Shown piece by piece: positions 8,950 through 16,672 of a DNA stretch of 64,000 nt. The first letter of the stretch is position 1; the number at the start of each line of letters is the position of its first letter. The stretch spans positions 124,001-188,000 of the forward strand of contig NZ_JACAFP010000005.1 of NCBI RefSeq assembly GCF_015354505.1, written 5' to 3'. Under the pieces are notes generated by a model. It was not told where the DNA came from. It searched no databases and saw only the letters and a list, made by a program, of their open reading frames with translations. The position numbers were made by a program, and so were the translations under genes. This DNA comes from Microbacterium sp. UFMG61 (lineage in GTDB: Bacteria; Actinomycetota; Actinomycetes; Actinomycetales; Microbacteriaceae).

Positions 8950-9579
8950 GTGACTGCCGCGGAGAATCCCCACGCGTCCCCCTACGAGCGCGCACTCGGC
9001 GAGCGCATCGCCGAGCTGCATCCGAAGACCGGATGGTACTTCCGCACGATCCCCGCGGGGCACGTGGGGGTGGGGCGCGGAACATTCACGACCGCCGGGT
9101 CTCGTCACCGCTGGCTGTGGCCGGTGTTCCGCATCGCCGAGGCGCTGGGAGTGGCCTTCGCCGGGTGGGAGACCGACGTCCCCTTCCGCATCGAGAACCG
9201 CACCGTCGACGGCCGGGCGCTCGCCGTACGTCACTTCGACCTCCCGGGTCGCACCTGGCTCATGCCCGATGTCGTCGAGCTGACCCCTGCGGGCATCCTG
9301 CGCAACGAGATCGGGCCGCATCGCACGGTGGTGACGACCTTCGACATCGACGTGCGCGACGGCGCTGTCGTGCTGAGCATCCGGAAGGTCGGCCTGCGTC
9401 TCGGACGACTGAGGCTCGCCGCCCCCGCATTCCTGCGGCCGACGATCGGCCTGGTCGAGAGATGGGATGACGAGCGCGAGCGCCACCACGTGAACATGAC
9501 CATCGACGCGCCCATGCTCGGTCGGGTCTACGAGTACACCGGGTTCTTCGAGTACTCGATCGAGAGTGAGACCGCATGA
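8950..9579 (+). CDS. DUF4166-like protein
   Basis: 209 aa from a GTG at 8950, 9 nt after the ROK gene. The sequence opens with SPYERALGERIAELHPKTGW and has many Arg/Val beta-strand-like segments, ending in DAPMLGRVYEYTGFFEYSI. This resembles DUF4166 proteins, which are often found beside or fused to epimerase-like proteins. The stop overlaps the next ATG by 4 nt (ATGA), so it forms a two-gene unit with the TIGR01777 epimerase. Biochemical role unknown; the family assignment is from memory of motifs. Confidence 0.75.
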   Translation: MTAAENPHASPYERALGERIAELHPKTGWYFRTIPAGHVGVGRGTFTTAGSRHRWLWPVFRIAEALGVAFAGWETDVPFRIENRTVDGRALAVRHFDLPGRTWLMPDVVELTPAGILRNEIGPHRTVVTTFDIDVRDGAVVLSIRKVGLRLGRLRLAAPAFLRPTIGLVERWDDERERHHVNMTIDAPMLGRVYEYTGFFEYSIESETA

Positions 9580-10580
9580 GCACCGACACCCCGATGCCCA
9601 CTGACGCGCCGGTGTCCGCCGGTCGGGTCGTGCTCGGCGGATCCACCGGCTTCATGGGCACGTACCTGCTGCCGCGGCTTCGCGCGGCCGGGCGCGAGGT
9701 CGTGACGATCTCGCGATCGGGTGCTGACATCGCCTGGGGCGACCAGGAGGCGATCGATCGCGCTGTCGACGGCGCGTCTCTCGTGATCGGGCTCGCGGGC
9801 AAGAGCGTCAACTGCCGGTACACCGCCGAGAATCGCGCGGCGATCTTCCGTTCCCGGCTCGACACCACGGCATCGCTGAGCACGGCGATCACGAGAGCGT
9901 CGGCCCCGCCTGCGCTCTGGGTCAACTCCTCCACCGCCACGATCTACCGCCACGCCGAGGATCGCCCGATGACGGAGTCGACCGGTGAGATCGGCCGGGG
10001 ATTCTCGGTCGAGGTCGCCAAGGCCTGGGAACGCGCACTGTTCGCCGACGAGCTGCCGCACACGCGACGCGTCGCGCTGCGCAGCGCGATCGTGCTCGGC
10101 CACGGTGGCGTTCTGGGTCCCCTTCGCACTCTCGCCCGCCTCGGACTCGGCGGCGCACAGCTCGACGGACGCTGGCCGGCGAGCCGCGCCCGCCGAGCTG
10201 CCGGCACGGGTCATGACGTGGGTGCTCGTGGCGGTCGCCAGCGCTTCAGCTGGGTGCACGTCGAGGACGTCGCGCGGATCATCGACTTCCTCGAGCTGCA
10301 TCCGGAGCTCGAGGGGCCGGTCAACGCGGCAGCGCCGAATCCGGTCGACAACCGCGCGTTCATGGCCATCGTGCGCCACGCGGCCGGCGCGCGCATCGGG
10401 CCACCGATGCCGCGGTGGATGCTCGAGCTCGGCGCCATCGGCATCCGCACCGAGACCGAGCTGATCCTCAAGAGCCGCTGGGTGCTGCCCGAGAAGCTCA
10501 CACGCGCAGGGTTCGAGTTCGTGTATCCCGATCTCGACGGGGCCGTACGCGAGTCCTTCGGGGTGCCGGCCGTCGCCTAG
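9576..10580 (+). CDS. TIGR01777-type NAD-dependent epimerase/SDR protein
   Basis: 334 aa. The Rossmann glycine motif VVLGGSTGFMGTYLL appears near residues 18-32, then NSSTATIY, RSAIVLGHGG and FSWVHVEDVARII. The C terminus has the DUF1731 helix region (PRWMLELGAIGIRTETELIL, LPEKLTRAGFEFVYPDL). This is the SulA/YfcH-like epimerase family of unknown substrate. It is coupled to the DUF4166-like gene. Its TAG stop shares the palindrome CTAG with the TAG of the convergent gene on the other strand. Confidence 0.9.
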   Translation: MSTDTPMPTDAPVSAGRVVLGGSTGFMGTYLLPRLRAAGREVVTISRSGADIAWGDQEAIDRAVDGASLVIGLAGKSVNCRYTAENRAAIFRSRLDTTASLSTAITRASAPPALWVNSSTATIYRHAEDRPMTESTGEIGRGFSVEVAKAWERALFADELPHTRRVALRSAIVLGHGGVLGPLRTLARLGLGGAQLDGRWPASRARRAAGTGHDVGARGGRQRFSWVHVEDVARIIDFLELHPELEGPVNAAAPNPVDNRAFMAIVRHAAGARIGPPMPRWMLELGAIGIRTETELILKSRWVLPEKLTRAGFEFVYPDLDGAVRESFGVPAVA

Positions 10581-10981
10581 ATTCGCCCGTCGGAGGCCGC
10601 AGGTCCGTCGCTCTCGGACTCTCGACGGCGCTTCTCGAGTTCCGCACGCAGACGCCACTCCTCGATCTCTCGATCGAGGTCGGCGATCTGCTGCTCGGTC
10701 GACCGCGTGTCAGAGGGCGGCGACGGCTGTGGGGCGGGTTGCGGAGTCGTCCGACGGCTCGACCGACCGGCTGTCCGCATCCGGGGGATGCGCAAGCCCG
10801 CTTCGGAGTACTCGCGTCCGATCGCGAACCAGAGCAGGCCACCGATCAATGGCAGCAGGATCACGATGACGACCCATGCCATCTTCGGCAGGAATCTCAC
10901 CTGCGCGTCGTCGCGCGTGATGATGTCGATCAACGCGCCGACCATCAGCACGATGACGAGGATCGAGAACAGGAACGGCAT
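10577..10981 (-). CDS. PLDc_N-domain membrane protein
   Basis: 134 aa with two N-terminal transmembrane helices (FLFSILVIVLMVGALIDII and MAWVVIVILLPLIGGLLWFA). The pattern matches the phospholipase D-nuclease N-terminal (PLDc_N) domain also found at the start of cardiolipin synthases. After the helices comes a Pro/Ser/Thr linker and a charged C-terminal helix (QQIADLDREIEEWRLRAELEK), probably cytosolic coiled coil. No HKD phospholipase motif is present, so it is a membrane anchor or regulator rather than an enzyme. Confidence 0.85.
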   Translation of the reverse strand: MPFLFSILVIVLMVGALIDIITRDDAQVRFLPKMAWVVIVILLPLIGGLLWFAIGREYSEAGLRIPRMRTAGRSSRRTTPQPAPQPSPPSDTRSTEQQIADLDREIEEWRLRAELEKRRRESESDGPAASDGRI

Positions 10982-11025
10982 GTGATCAGGGTAGACGACG
11001 CACGACGGTTGCGCCCGGGCAGTGG

Positions 11026-11955
11026 CTAGGGAAGGAGGTGCCCGCCGGCCCGGAAGAGCTCATACCATTCGGCACGCGTGAGCTCGATGTCCGCCCCGGC
11101 GGCGGCATCCCGAACGCGCGAGGGCGTGGTGGTTCCCAGGACGACCTGCATCTTCGCCGGGTGACGCGTGATCCACGCCGTCGCGATCGCGATCGGCTCG
11201 ACGCCGTACGACGCGGCGAGACGATCGATGACCGCGTTGAGCTCGGCGTAGTCGGGGTTGCCGAGGAAGACGCCGGTGAAGAACCCTCCCTGAAACGGCG
11301 ACCACGCCTGGATCGTGATGCCGTTGATGCGGCAGTACTCGACGATGCCTCCGCCGTCGCGCACGATGCTCTGGCCCTCGGCCAGCATGTTGGCGGCGAT
11401 CGGCTGGGCGATGATCGGGGCGTGCGTGATCGAGAGCTGAAGCTGATTCGCGATCAGCGGCTGATTCACCGCGGTGCGCAGCAGGTCGATCTGTCGCGGC
11501 GTGTGGTTCGAGACGCCGAAGGCGCGCACCTTTCCCGCGGCCTCGAGCTCGTCGAACGCTCGCGCGACCTCGTCGGGTTCGACGAGAGCATCGGGACGGT
11601 GCAGCAGCAGCACATCGATGTAGTCGGTGCGAAGCGCGCGGAGCGATCCCTCCACCTGGCGGACGATGTGCTCGTACGAGAAGTCGAAGGCCTGCTGCGC
11701 CGGGTCGATGCCGCACTTCGTCTGGAGCACGATCTCGTCGCGCTCCGCGGCTCCGAGCTGCAGCGCGTCGGCGAATCGCGATTCGCAGTGGTGCATGGTG
11801 CCGCCGTAGATGTCGGCGTGATCGAAGAAGTCGATGCCGCCGTCCCTGGCGGAACCATAGAGCTCGCGGATGTGCGCATCGTCCTTGTCGTCGATGCGCA
11901 TCATGCCGGCGATGACGGCGGGGGCGGATGCGGAGCCGAAGGGCACAGTCTTCAT
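11026..11955 (-). CDS. Aldo/keto reductase (YdhF-like)
   Basis: 309 aa starting MKTVPFGSASAPAVIAGMMR. A (beta/alpha)8 NADPH-dependent oxidoreductase is indicated by FFDHADIYGG (catalytic Asp and Tyr), the Lys in LQTKCGI, YIDVLLLHRPD, AFGVSNHTPRQI and the late nucleotide-binding region. GMMRIDD and the HADIYGG context match the YdhF subgroup. An upstream in-frame extension to 12027 lacks a ribosome site and was trimmed. It stands alone between convergent and divergent neighbours. Physiological substrate unknown. Confidence 0.9.
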   Translation of the reverse strand: MKTVPFGSASAPAVIAGMMRIDDKDDAHIRELYGSARDGGIDFFDHADIYGGTMHHCESRFADALQLGAAERDEIVLQTKCGIDPAQQAFDFSYEHIVRQVEGSLRALRTDYIDVLLLHRPDALVEPDEVARAFDELEAAGKVRAFGVSNHTPRQIDLLRTAVNQPLIANQLQLSITHAPIIAQPIAANMLAEGQSIVRDGGGIVEYCRINGITIQAWSPFQGGFFTGVFLGNPDYAELNAVIDRLAASYGVEPIAIATAWITRHPAKMQVVLGTTTPSRVRDAAAGADIELTRAEWYELFRAGGHLLP

Positions 11956-12096
11956 GCGGTCCACGCTAGCCTCTCGCACTCGGATGCGGTCGGAGCACGA
12001 CCCCACGACGCCCCCGACCGCACCCACGGCACGCGGCTCTCCCCCGAGCGCGCGGCCGTCACCCGTCCCCCGATTCGGCGCAGAACGCCGCCGGAA

Positions 12097-12321
12097 TCAC
12101 CGTTCGGAGGACGGTGGCACGAGACGCGAGACCGGGATGCCGAGCACGTCGGCGATGGCTGCGAGATCGGTGACCGTGAAGTCGCGTCGCGACGCCATCT
12201 TCGCCTGCAGGGCTTTCACCGTGATCCCGGCTCTGTCGGCGAGCCATGGCACCGTCTCGCCGGCATGGGCGAGCTCGCGCACCACTGATTCTGCGACCAC
12301 CCGTCGCACATGTGTCGTCAC
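12097..12321 (-). CDS. Small XRE-like helix-turn-helix regulator
   Basis: 74 aa from a GTG at 12321. The HTH is in WLADRAGITVKALQAKMASR, followed by FTVTDLAAIADVLGIPVSRL. A TAGTGT -10 element six nt upstream of the GTG suggests a leaderless transcript. The start lies inside a 17-bp imperfect palindrome, consistent with autoregulation. It is divergent from a second HTH gene whose sequence is similar in outline, followed by an ImmA/IrrE-type protease gene. The cluster recalls phage or ICE repressor modules. Confidence 0.75.
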   Translation of the reverse strand: MTTHVRRVVAESVVRELAHAGETVPWLADRAGITVKALQAKMASRRDFTVTDLAAIADVLGIPVSRLVPPSSER

Positions 12322-12355
12322 CCGACGACACTATCGTCGTCGTCGGGACGCGACA
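12313..12355. promoter_or_regulatory. Palindromic operator/promoter between divergent HTH genes
   Basis: Arms 12313-12329 and 12339-12355 match at about 13 of 17 positions when folded, with core CCGACGAC and GTCGTCGG. The left arm covers the GTG start of the leftward HTH gene, and the likely -10 of that gene (TAGTGT) lies in the loop. A separate -10 (TATCGT) near 12401 would serve the rightward HTH gene as a leaderless promoter. Confidence 0.45.
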
Positions 12356-12413
12356 AGGCCCGACGCCCAGCATGACGGCATCCTGGCTTCGGGCCGGTGC
12401 TATCGTGACTCAG

Positions 12414-12791
12414 GTGACGACACCTGCCGAGAACTACAACCGGGCAGTCGGGCGGCAGCTCAAGGCCGAGATCTTCGCCGCCGGCAGCAGCATCGCGCGG
12501 ATGGCGCGCGACATCGACGTGTCGCGGAGCGCTCTCGACAACTACACGACGGGCAAGCGCGACATCCCCGTCCCGGTGCTGTACCTGGTCAGCGCCGTGG
12601 TGGGCGTCGAGCCCCACGTGATCCTCGACCGTGCGGAGGAGCGACTCCGCACCGAGGCGGGACGCGGTGACGCCGTCATCACTCCCCTGCGCCCCCGAGC
12701 CGATGTCCCCGGTCGACGAGATGATGTCGCCGAGGTGGCGTTCGAATCCGGGGTCCCTCACGGCCGCGACACCGACGACCTCTACGACTGA
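12414..12791 (+). CDS. XRE-like helix-turn-helix protein
   Basis: 125 aa if started at the GTG at 12414, which lies 7 nt after a TATCGT -10 element; another in-frame GTG lies at 12405. The HTH spans SIARMARDIDVSRSALDNYTTGKR, then VPVLYLVSAVVGVEPHVILDRAEERL. The C-terminal half is a charged tail rich in Arg and Asp. It is followed 38 bp later by an ImmA/IrrE metallopeptidase gene, a pairing in which the protease typically cleaves the HTH repressor. Confidence 0.75.
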   Translation: MTTPAENYNRAVGRQLKAEIFAAGSSIARMARDIDVSRSALDNYTTGKRDIPVPVLYLVSAVVGVEPHVILDRAEERLRTEAGRGDAVITPLRPRADVPGRRDDVAEVAFESGVPHGRDTDDLYD

Positions 12792-12829
12792 GGCGCACGG
12801 CCGTCCGCCGTCGATCGAGGAGGCTGCGC

Positions 12830-13222
12830 ATGGAACATCTCCTCCGACTGGTCGAGCAGCACGGCCTCCATCTCGTGGAACGTCGCGGCGCGTCGCGGGG
12901 CGGCTTCGAACCTGCCACCTCCACCATCCGCATCGACCCCGGCATGAGCACACGCGCGACCTGCAGTGTTCTCGCGCACGAGCTGGGACACGCCGTGCTC
13001 GGTCACGTGCCGACGTCAGACCACGCTCTCCGCAACCGGCAGGAGCATCGTGCCGACGAATGGGCGGCACGCCTGCTCATCGACGCCCGCTCCTATGCCG
13101 CCGCCGAGCAGCTGCGCGGCCCGCATGCCGCCAGCCTCGCATTCGAACTCGGAGTCACGATCGAGATCGTGCACGCCTATCAGCGCCTCCTGCGGCGCGG
13201 TGCCGTCGCACTGGTTGAATGA
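12830..13222 (+). CDS. ImmA/IrrE family metallo-endopeptidase
   Basis: 130 aa. Zinc protease motif HELGH at residues 50-54, with a likely third ligand Glu77 in EHRADEWAARLL, matches the ImmA/IrrE (DUF955) family. The ATG has GAGGAGG about 8 nt upstream. The protein is soluble and compact, slightly shorter than typical ImmA. With the preceding HTH gene it probably forms a repressor-protease switch. What signal activates it cannot be told from sequence. Confidence 0.88.
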   Translation: MEHLLRLVEQHGLHLVERRGASRGGFEPATSTIRIDPGMSTRATCSVLAHELGHAVLGHVPTSDHALRNRQEHRADEWAARLLIDARSYAAAEQLRGPHAASLAFELGVTIEIVHAYQRLLRRGAVALVE

Positions 13223-13226
13223 GGGC

Positions 13227-13829
13227 ATGAGCTTTCGCGTGACTCCCGCACCGACCACCTTGACAGGACGACTCGTCGAGCTGCGCCCGCTCGAGACGTC
13301 TCACCATGACGGCCTGCTCGAGGCGCTCCTCGAGGGCGACCTGTGGAAGAACGCCTGGTACACGTCGGTGCCGTCCCCCGACGGTCTCGCCGCGGAGATC
13401 GACCGACGCATCGGTCTGATCGAGACCGGCGGCATGATCCCGTTCACGGCGTTCGACGCCTCCGGCCGCATCCTCGGCCTGACGTCGTTCTACGACATCG
13501 TCGACGAAGTTCCCCGACTGCACATCGGGTACACGTGGAACCGGCCCTCGGCGCACGGCACGGGCACCAATGCCGAGTCCAAGCTGCTCCTGCTGCGCCA
13601 TGCGTTCGAAGAGCTGGGTGTATTCCGCGTCGGTCTCACGACCCAGTGGATGAACGCCCAGTCGCGCGCCGCCATCGAGCGCCTGGGCGCGAAACAGGAC
13701 GGCGTGATGAGGGCGATCAGTCGCTACCGCAACGGCGCACTGCGCGACAGCGTCGAGTTCTCGATCATCGAGCCCGAATGGCCCGCGGTGAAGGCGAACC
13801 TCGAGATGAGGCTCACCAAGCGGCTCTGA
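13227..13829 (+). CDS. GNAT family N-acetyltransferase (RimJ/RimL-like)
   Basis: 200 aa. RLVELRPLETSHHDGLLEAL at the N terminus, PRLHIGYTWNRPSAHGTGTN (acetyl-CoA pyrophosphate loop) and FRVGLTTQWMNAQSRAAIERLGAK are standard for RimJ/RimL-type acetyltransferases. The ATG at 13227 lies 4 nt after the protease stop with GAGGG upstream; the frame is open to 12966 but that part overlaps the protease gene in a different frame. Substrate could be a protein N terminus or a small molecule. Confidence 0.9.
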   Translation: MSFRVTPAPTTLTGRLVELRPLETSHHDGLLEALLEGDLWKNAWYTSVPSPDGLAAEIDRRIGLIETGGMIPFTAFDASGRILGLTSFYDIVDEVPRLHIGYTWNRPSAHGTGTNAESKLLLLRHAFEELGVFRVGLTTQWMNAQSRAAIERLGAKQDGVMRAISRYRNGALRDSVEFSIIEPEWPAVKANLEMRLTKRL

Positions 13830-13832
13830 GCG

Positions 13833-14036
13833 TCACTCGGTGGCGTTGCCCGACCAGTTGTCCTTGCGGCGGGTGGCCGAACCACGCTGACGCATCATGA
13901 ATGCCAGCGACAGGCTGACGATGAGGATGCCGGCGATGAAGACGATCGCCTGGAAGTCCTCGAGCGACTGCGCGAGCCCCATGAGCCAGATTCCTCCGAG
14001 GAAGAGGATCATGAAGAAAATGAAGCTGAGGATCAC
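13833..14036 (-). CDS. Small two-helix membrane protein
   Basis: 67 aa from a GTG at 14036 preceded by AGGAG. Two transmembrane helices (LSFIFFMILFLGGIWLMGLA and AIVFIAGILIVSLSLAFMM) are followed by a basic tail (RQRGSATRRKDNW). Convergent with the GNAT gene, stops 3 bp apart. No family recognised; such short hydrophobic proteins are common in this group. Confidence 0.7.
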   Translation of the reverse strand: MILSFIFFMILFLGGIWLMGLAQSLEDFQAIVFIAGILIVSLSLAFMMRQRGSATRRKDNWSGNATE

Positions 14037-14145
14037 GGGGTCTCCTGTCTGAACAACCGGCCAGCATCAAGGATACCTTTAGCGCAGAGATCGCCCGCAC
14101 GAAAGGCCCTGCCGGTGGCGCGCGTCGCGTGGTTGCATCGCTCGC

Positions 14146-14757
14146 ATGACGAAGACGCTCACCGCACTGGCCATCACCTGCAGCCTCAAGCCCTCCCCCG
14201 CCGAGTCGAGCTCCGATCTGCTCGGATCCCAGATCCTCGACGCTCTCGCCGAACACGACGTCGCGGGGACTCTCGTCCGCGCGGTCGATCATGTGATCAG
14301 CCCCGGGGTCGAGGCCGACATGGGCGGCGACGACGAGTGGCCGACGTTGCGACAGCGCGTGCTCGCCGCCGACATCCTCGTCTTCGTGACGCCGACCTGG
14401 ATGGGTCAGCACTCGAGCGTCGCCCAGCGCGTTCTCGAGAGGCTCGACGCCGAACTCGCAGAGACCGACGAGCAGGGGCGTCCGATTCTCTTCGACAAGG
14501 TCGCGATCGCCGCGGTCGTCGGCAACGAGGACGGCGCGCACCACATCGCCGCGATCCTCTTCCAGGGCCTGAACGACGTGGGCTTCACGATTCCCGCCCA
14601 GGGATCGGTGTACTGGAACGGCGAGGCGATGCAGAGCGTCGACTACAAGGATCTGCCCAAGACGCCCGAGAAGGTCGCCCAGGCCACATCGACCGCCGCG
14701 AGGAACGCCGCGCATCTCGCGCGCACGCTCAGCGCGAGCGGCTACCCCGGCGAGTAG
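14146..14757 (+). CDS. Flavodoxin/NADPH-dependent FMN reductase-like protein
   Basis: 203 aa. ALAITCSLKPSPAESSSDLL fits the phosphate loop of the flavodoxin-like FMN fold, and DILVFVTPTWMGQHSSVAQRVLERL is the typical 90s-loop region of WrbA/NAD(P)H-dependent reductases. AAVVGNEDGAHHIAAILFQGLNDVGFTIP matches the third FMN contact. Role is probably flavin- or quinone-dependent reduction in the cytosol. Stand-alone gene. Confidence 0.85.
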   Translation: MTKTLTALAITCSLKPSPAESSSDLLGSQILDALAEHDVAGTLVRAVDHVISPGVEADMGGDDEWPTLRQRVLAADILVFVTPTWMGQHSSVAQRVLERLDAELAETDEQGRPILFDKVAIAAVVGNEDGAHHIAAILFQGLNDVGFTIPAQGSVYWNGEAMQSVDYKDLPKTPEKVAQATSTAARNAAHLARTLSASGYPGE

Positions 14758-14823
14758 GCGTGCGGTCGGAAGAGGACTGCTCAGGCGGAAGACGGCCTGA
14801 TCCGCATCGACGTCGACGGGCGC

Positions 14824-15156
14824 TCAGGCGGCCGGCGCCCCGGCGCTGAGCACCTTCGGCTGCACGAACTCGTCGATCACGAGCTCGCCGGTCGCATTGA
14901 GCGCATGCATCATGTCTTCGATGCGCGACTTCTCGATGTGCTGAGACTCGGCAGTGCTGAACAGGAACTGCAGCGGGATCGCGGGATGGATCCACACCGT
15001 CACTCGGCCGGGGTCCCCACCCTCGGTCGGGTGCCACGTCATCATGAAGCTCTCCTGCCGGCGCAGCTTCGTGCCGATGATCACTTTGAGGTGTGCAAGC
15101 GTCTCGTCTTCGATGATGATCGGCTCCGAGGTGCCGTCGTATCGCAGTCTTCCCAT
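14824..15156 (-). CDS. Conserved small protein of the MGRLRYDG type
   Basis: 110 aa starting MGRLRYDGTSEPIIIEDETL. It contains LKVIIGTKLRRQESFMMTW and VTVWIHPAIPLQFLF. A paralogue is encoded at 16333-16632 with MGRFMYNRGP, LQLVMTAKLRRGEPFPFTW and TTVWVHPASALVFSF. I recall this as a Microbacteriaceae family of unknown function. Predicted small beta-rich cytosolic protein; no catalytic motif seen. Confidence 0.8.
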   Translation of the reverse strand: MGRLRYDGTSEPIIIEDETLAHLKVIIGTKLRRQESFMMTWHPTEGGDPGRVTVWIHPAIPLQFLFSTAESQHIEKSRIEDMMHALNATGELVIDEFVQPKVLSAGAPAA

Positions 15157-15204
15157 GAGTGAACCGTACCCCGACGCGGGCCTCGATATGCACAGGAATG
15201 CCGA

Positions 15205-16218
15205 TCATTGCGATCGACGGAATGTCACGATATCGTCGCGGCGCCGCTGTTCGACGGACAGGCCCGCGAGCTCGAACCTGCGGAACACCCGCCGCGGCAG
15301 ATCGGGAAGCTCGGCAGTGCGTCCGGCAGCCGCCTTCGCGAGTCCGACGACGAGGGAGAGATCGACGCCCGCACCGCGGACCTCGACACGCGCGTAGTCG
15401 CTGGCGGTCCGCCAGACGAGCAGTTCGATCTGGCGGAACGGGATGACATGAGAGCCGGATCCGACGCGGACCCGCAGCTCGTCGTTGCCGAACGCCACCG
15501 CGCACGTGACGGTGCGCCGGCGCACCACGGCGAGGAAGAGCAGGTACACAGGCAGCGCGATGACCACGCCGACGACGATGATCGCGATCTTGGGTCCCGC
15601 CTGCACGACCGCGTCGCCGAGGACGATGAGGAGTGCGACGGCACCGAGTCCGCCGACGAGAACGAGCGCGACGATCCAGGATGTGATCTCGCGCATCCGC
15701 ACCTCGATCGCCGAGAACTCCACGACTGATCCGTCACCGCTTCCGTCACGCTGCCACGTCGGTGCCGTGGGTGCGGGCCTACGAGCGGAATCACGCCGCG
15801 AGAAGAGGTCGGTGATCCGCGAGAGAAGGCCGAGCCAGATCCACCCGAGGGCGGGGCCGGCTGCGATCTGCAGCACGACGACAACCGCCTTCGTGCCCTC
15901 CGGAAGAGCCGCGAGCGGCTCCGTGCCGTGTTCGATCGCCCAGTACATCAGCGCCGTCAGCGCGGCGGCCACACCGATGTGAACGACGACTCCGAGCATC
16001 CGAGGTCGCATCTCGAAGGTCGCGTTCACGAACGCGAAGGCGACCGCCCATCCGCCGATCAGCATCAGCAGGAAGCCGAAGAAGCCCAGGTCGGCGCTCA
16101 CGAGGGTCCAGGCGACGGCGACGGCGAGCAGAGCGACTCCCACCAGCAGCGGGGTGATGATCAGCAGACGCGAGACACTCGACCGCACGCGGGTCTCGTG
16201 AGGGCTCGACTCGGTCAT
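15205..16218 (-). CDS. Multi-spanning membrane protein of unknown function
   Basis: 337 aa starting MTESSPHETRVRSSVSRLL; an upstream ATG three codons away is also possible. Six hydrophobic segments fall in two blocks: residues about 14-135 (four helices) and about 185-245 (two helices). A C-terminal soluble domain (TCAVAFGNDELRVRVGSGSH, LVVGLAKAAAGRTAELPDL) resembles a PH-like or membrane-proximal beta domain. Flanked by the two MGRLRYDG-type genes, divergent from one of them. No family recognised with confidence. Confidence 0.75.
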   Translation of the reverse strand: MTESSPHETRVRSSVSRLLIITPLLVGVALLAVAVAWTLVSADLGFFGFLLMLIGGWAVAFAFVNATFEMRPRMLGVVVHIGVAAALTALMYWAIEHGTEPLAALPEGTKAVVVVLQIAAGPALGWIWLGLLSRITDLFSRRDSARRPAPTAPTWQRDGSGDGSVVEFSAIEVRMREITSWIVALVLVGGLGAVALLIVLGDAVVQAGPKIAIIVVGVVIALPVYLLFLAVVRRRTVTCAVAFGNDELRVRVGSGSHVIPFRQIELLVWRTASDYARVEVRGAGVDLSLVVGLAKAAAGRTAELPDLPRRVFRRFELAGLSVEQRRRDDIVTFRRSQ

Positions 16219-16332
16219 CCCCGCCATCCTAGGGGCGGGTACATGATCCTCTCCGCGGTGCCGCCTGTACACCCCCTACGCGGCGCGACGCGCGCGTGCG
16301 ACGCTGGGGCCCCGGGCACCGAGGAGACGCCG

Positions 16333-16632
16333 ATGGGACGATTCATGTACAACCGTGGGCCACGGGTCGACGTCGAGGATCGCGCACTGAATCACCTGCA
16401 GCTCGTCATGACGGCCAAACTGCGACGCGGCGAACCGTTCCCGTTCACGTGGCGCGATGACCTGAGCCTCGGCGGCGGACGGACGACGGTGTGGGTGCAT
16501 CCCGCGAGCGCCCTGGTCTTCTCGTTCACCGGCCCTCGCTCGCCCGACATCAACCGCAACTGGCTGCGCGATCTCGCCGTGACCGCGTCTCAGCCGGGCG
16601 GGCTCTACCTCACCCCGGAACCGGCGCGGTAA
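16333..16632 (+). CDS. Conserved small protein of the MGRLRYDG type, paralogue
   Basis: 99 aa starting MGRFMYNRGPRVDVEDRALN, with GAGGAGA ribosome site 6-12 nt upstream. It shares the order of motifs with the protein encoded at 14824-15156: KLRRGEPFPFTW, then TTVWVHPASALVFSF. The frame is open to 15928 but that region is the antisense of the membrane-protein gene. Function unknown. Confidence 0.8.
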   Translation: MGRFMYNRGPRVDVEDRALNHLQLVMTAKLRRGEPFPFTWRDDLSLGGGRTTVWVHPASALVFSFTGPRSPDINRNWLRDLAVTASQPGGLYLTPEPAR

Positions 16633-16672
16633 CGAGCGCGCGGTGGCTCGCCGGTCGCAGTAGCGTGGGATC

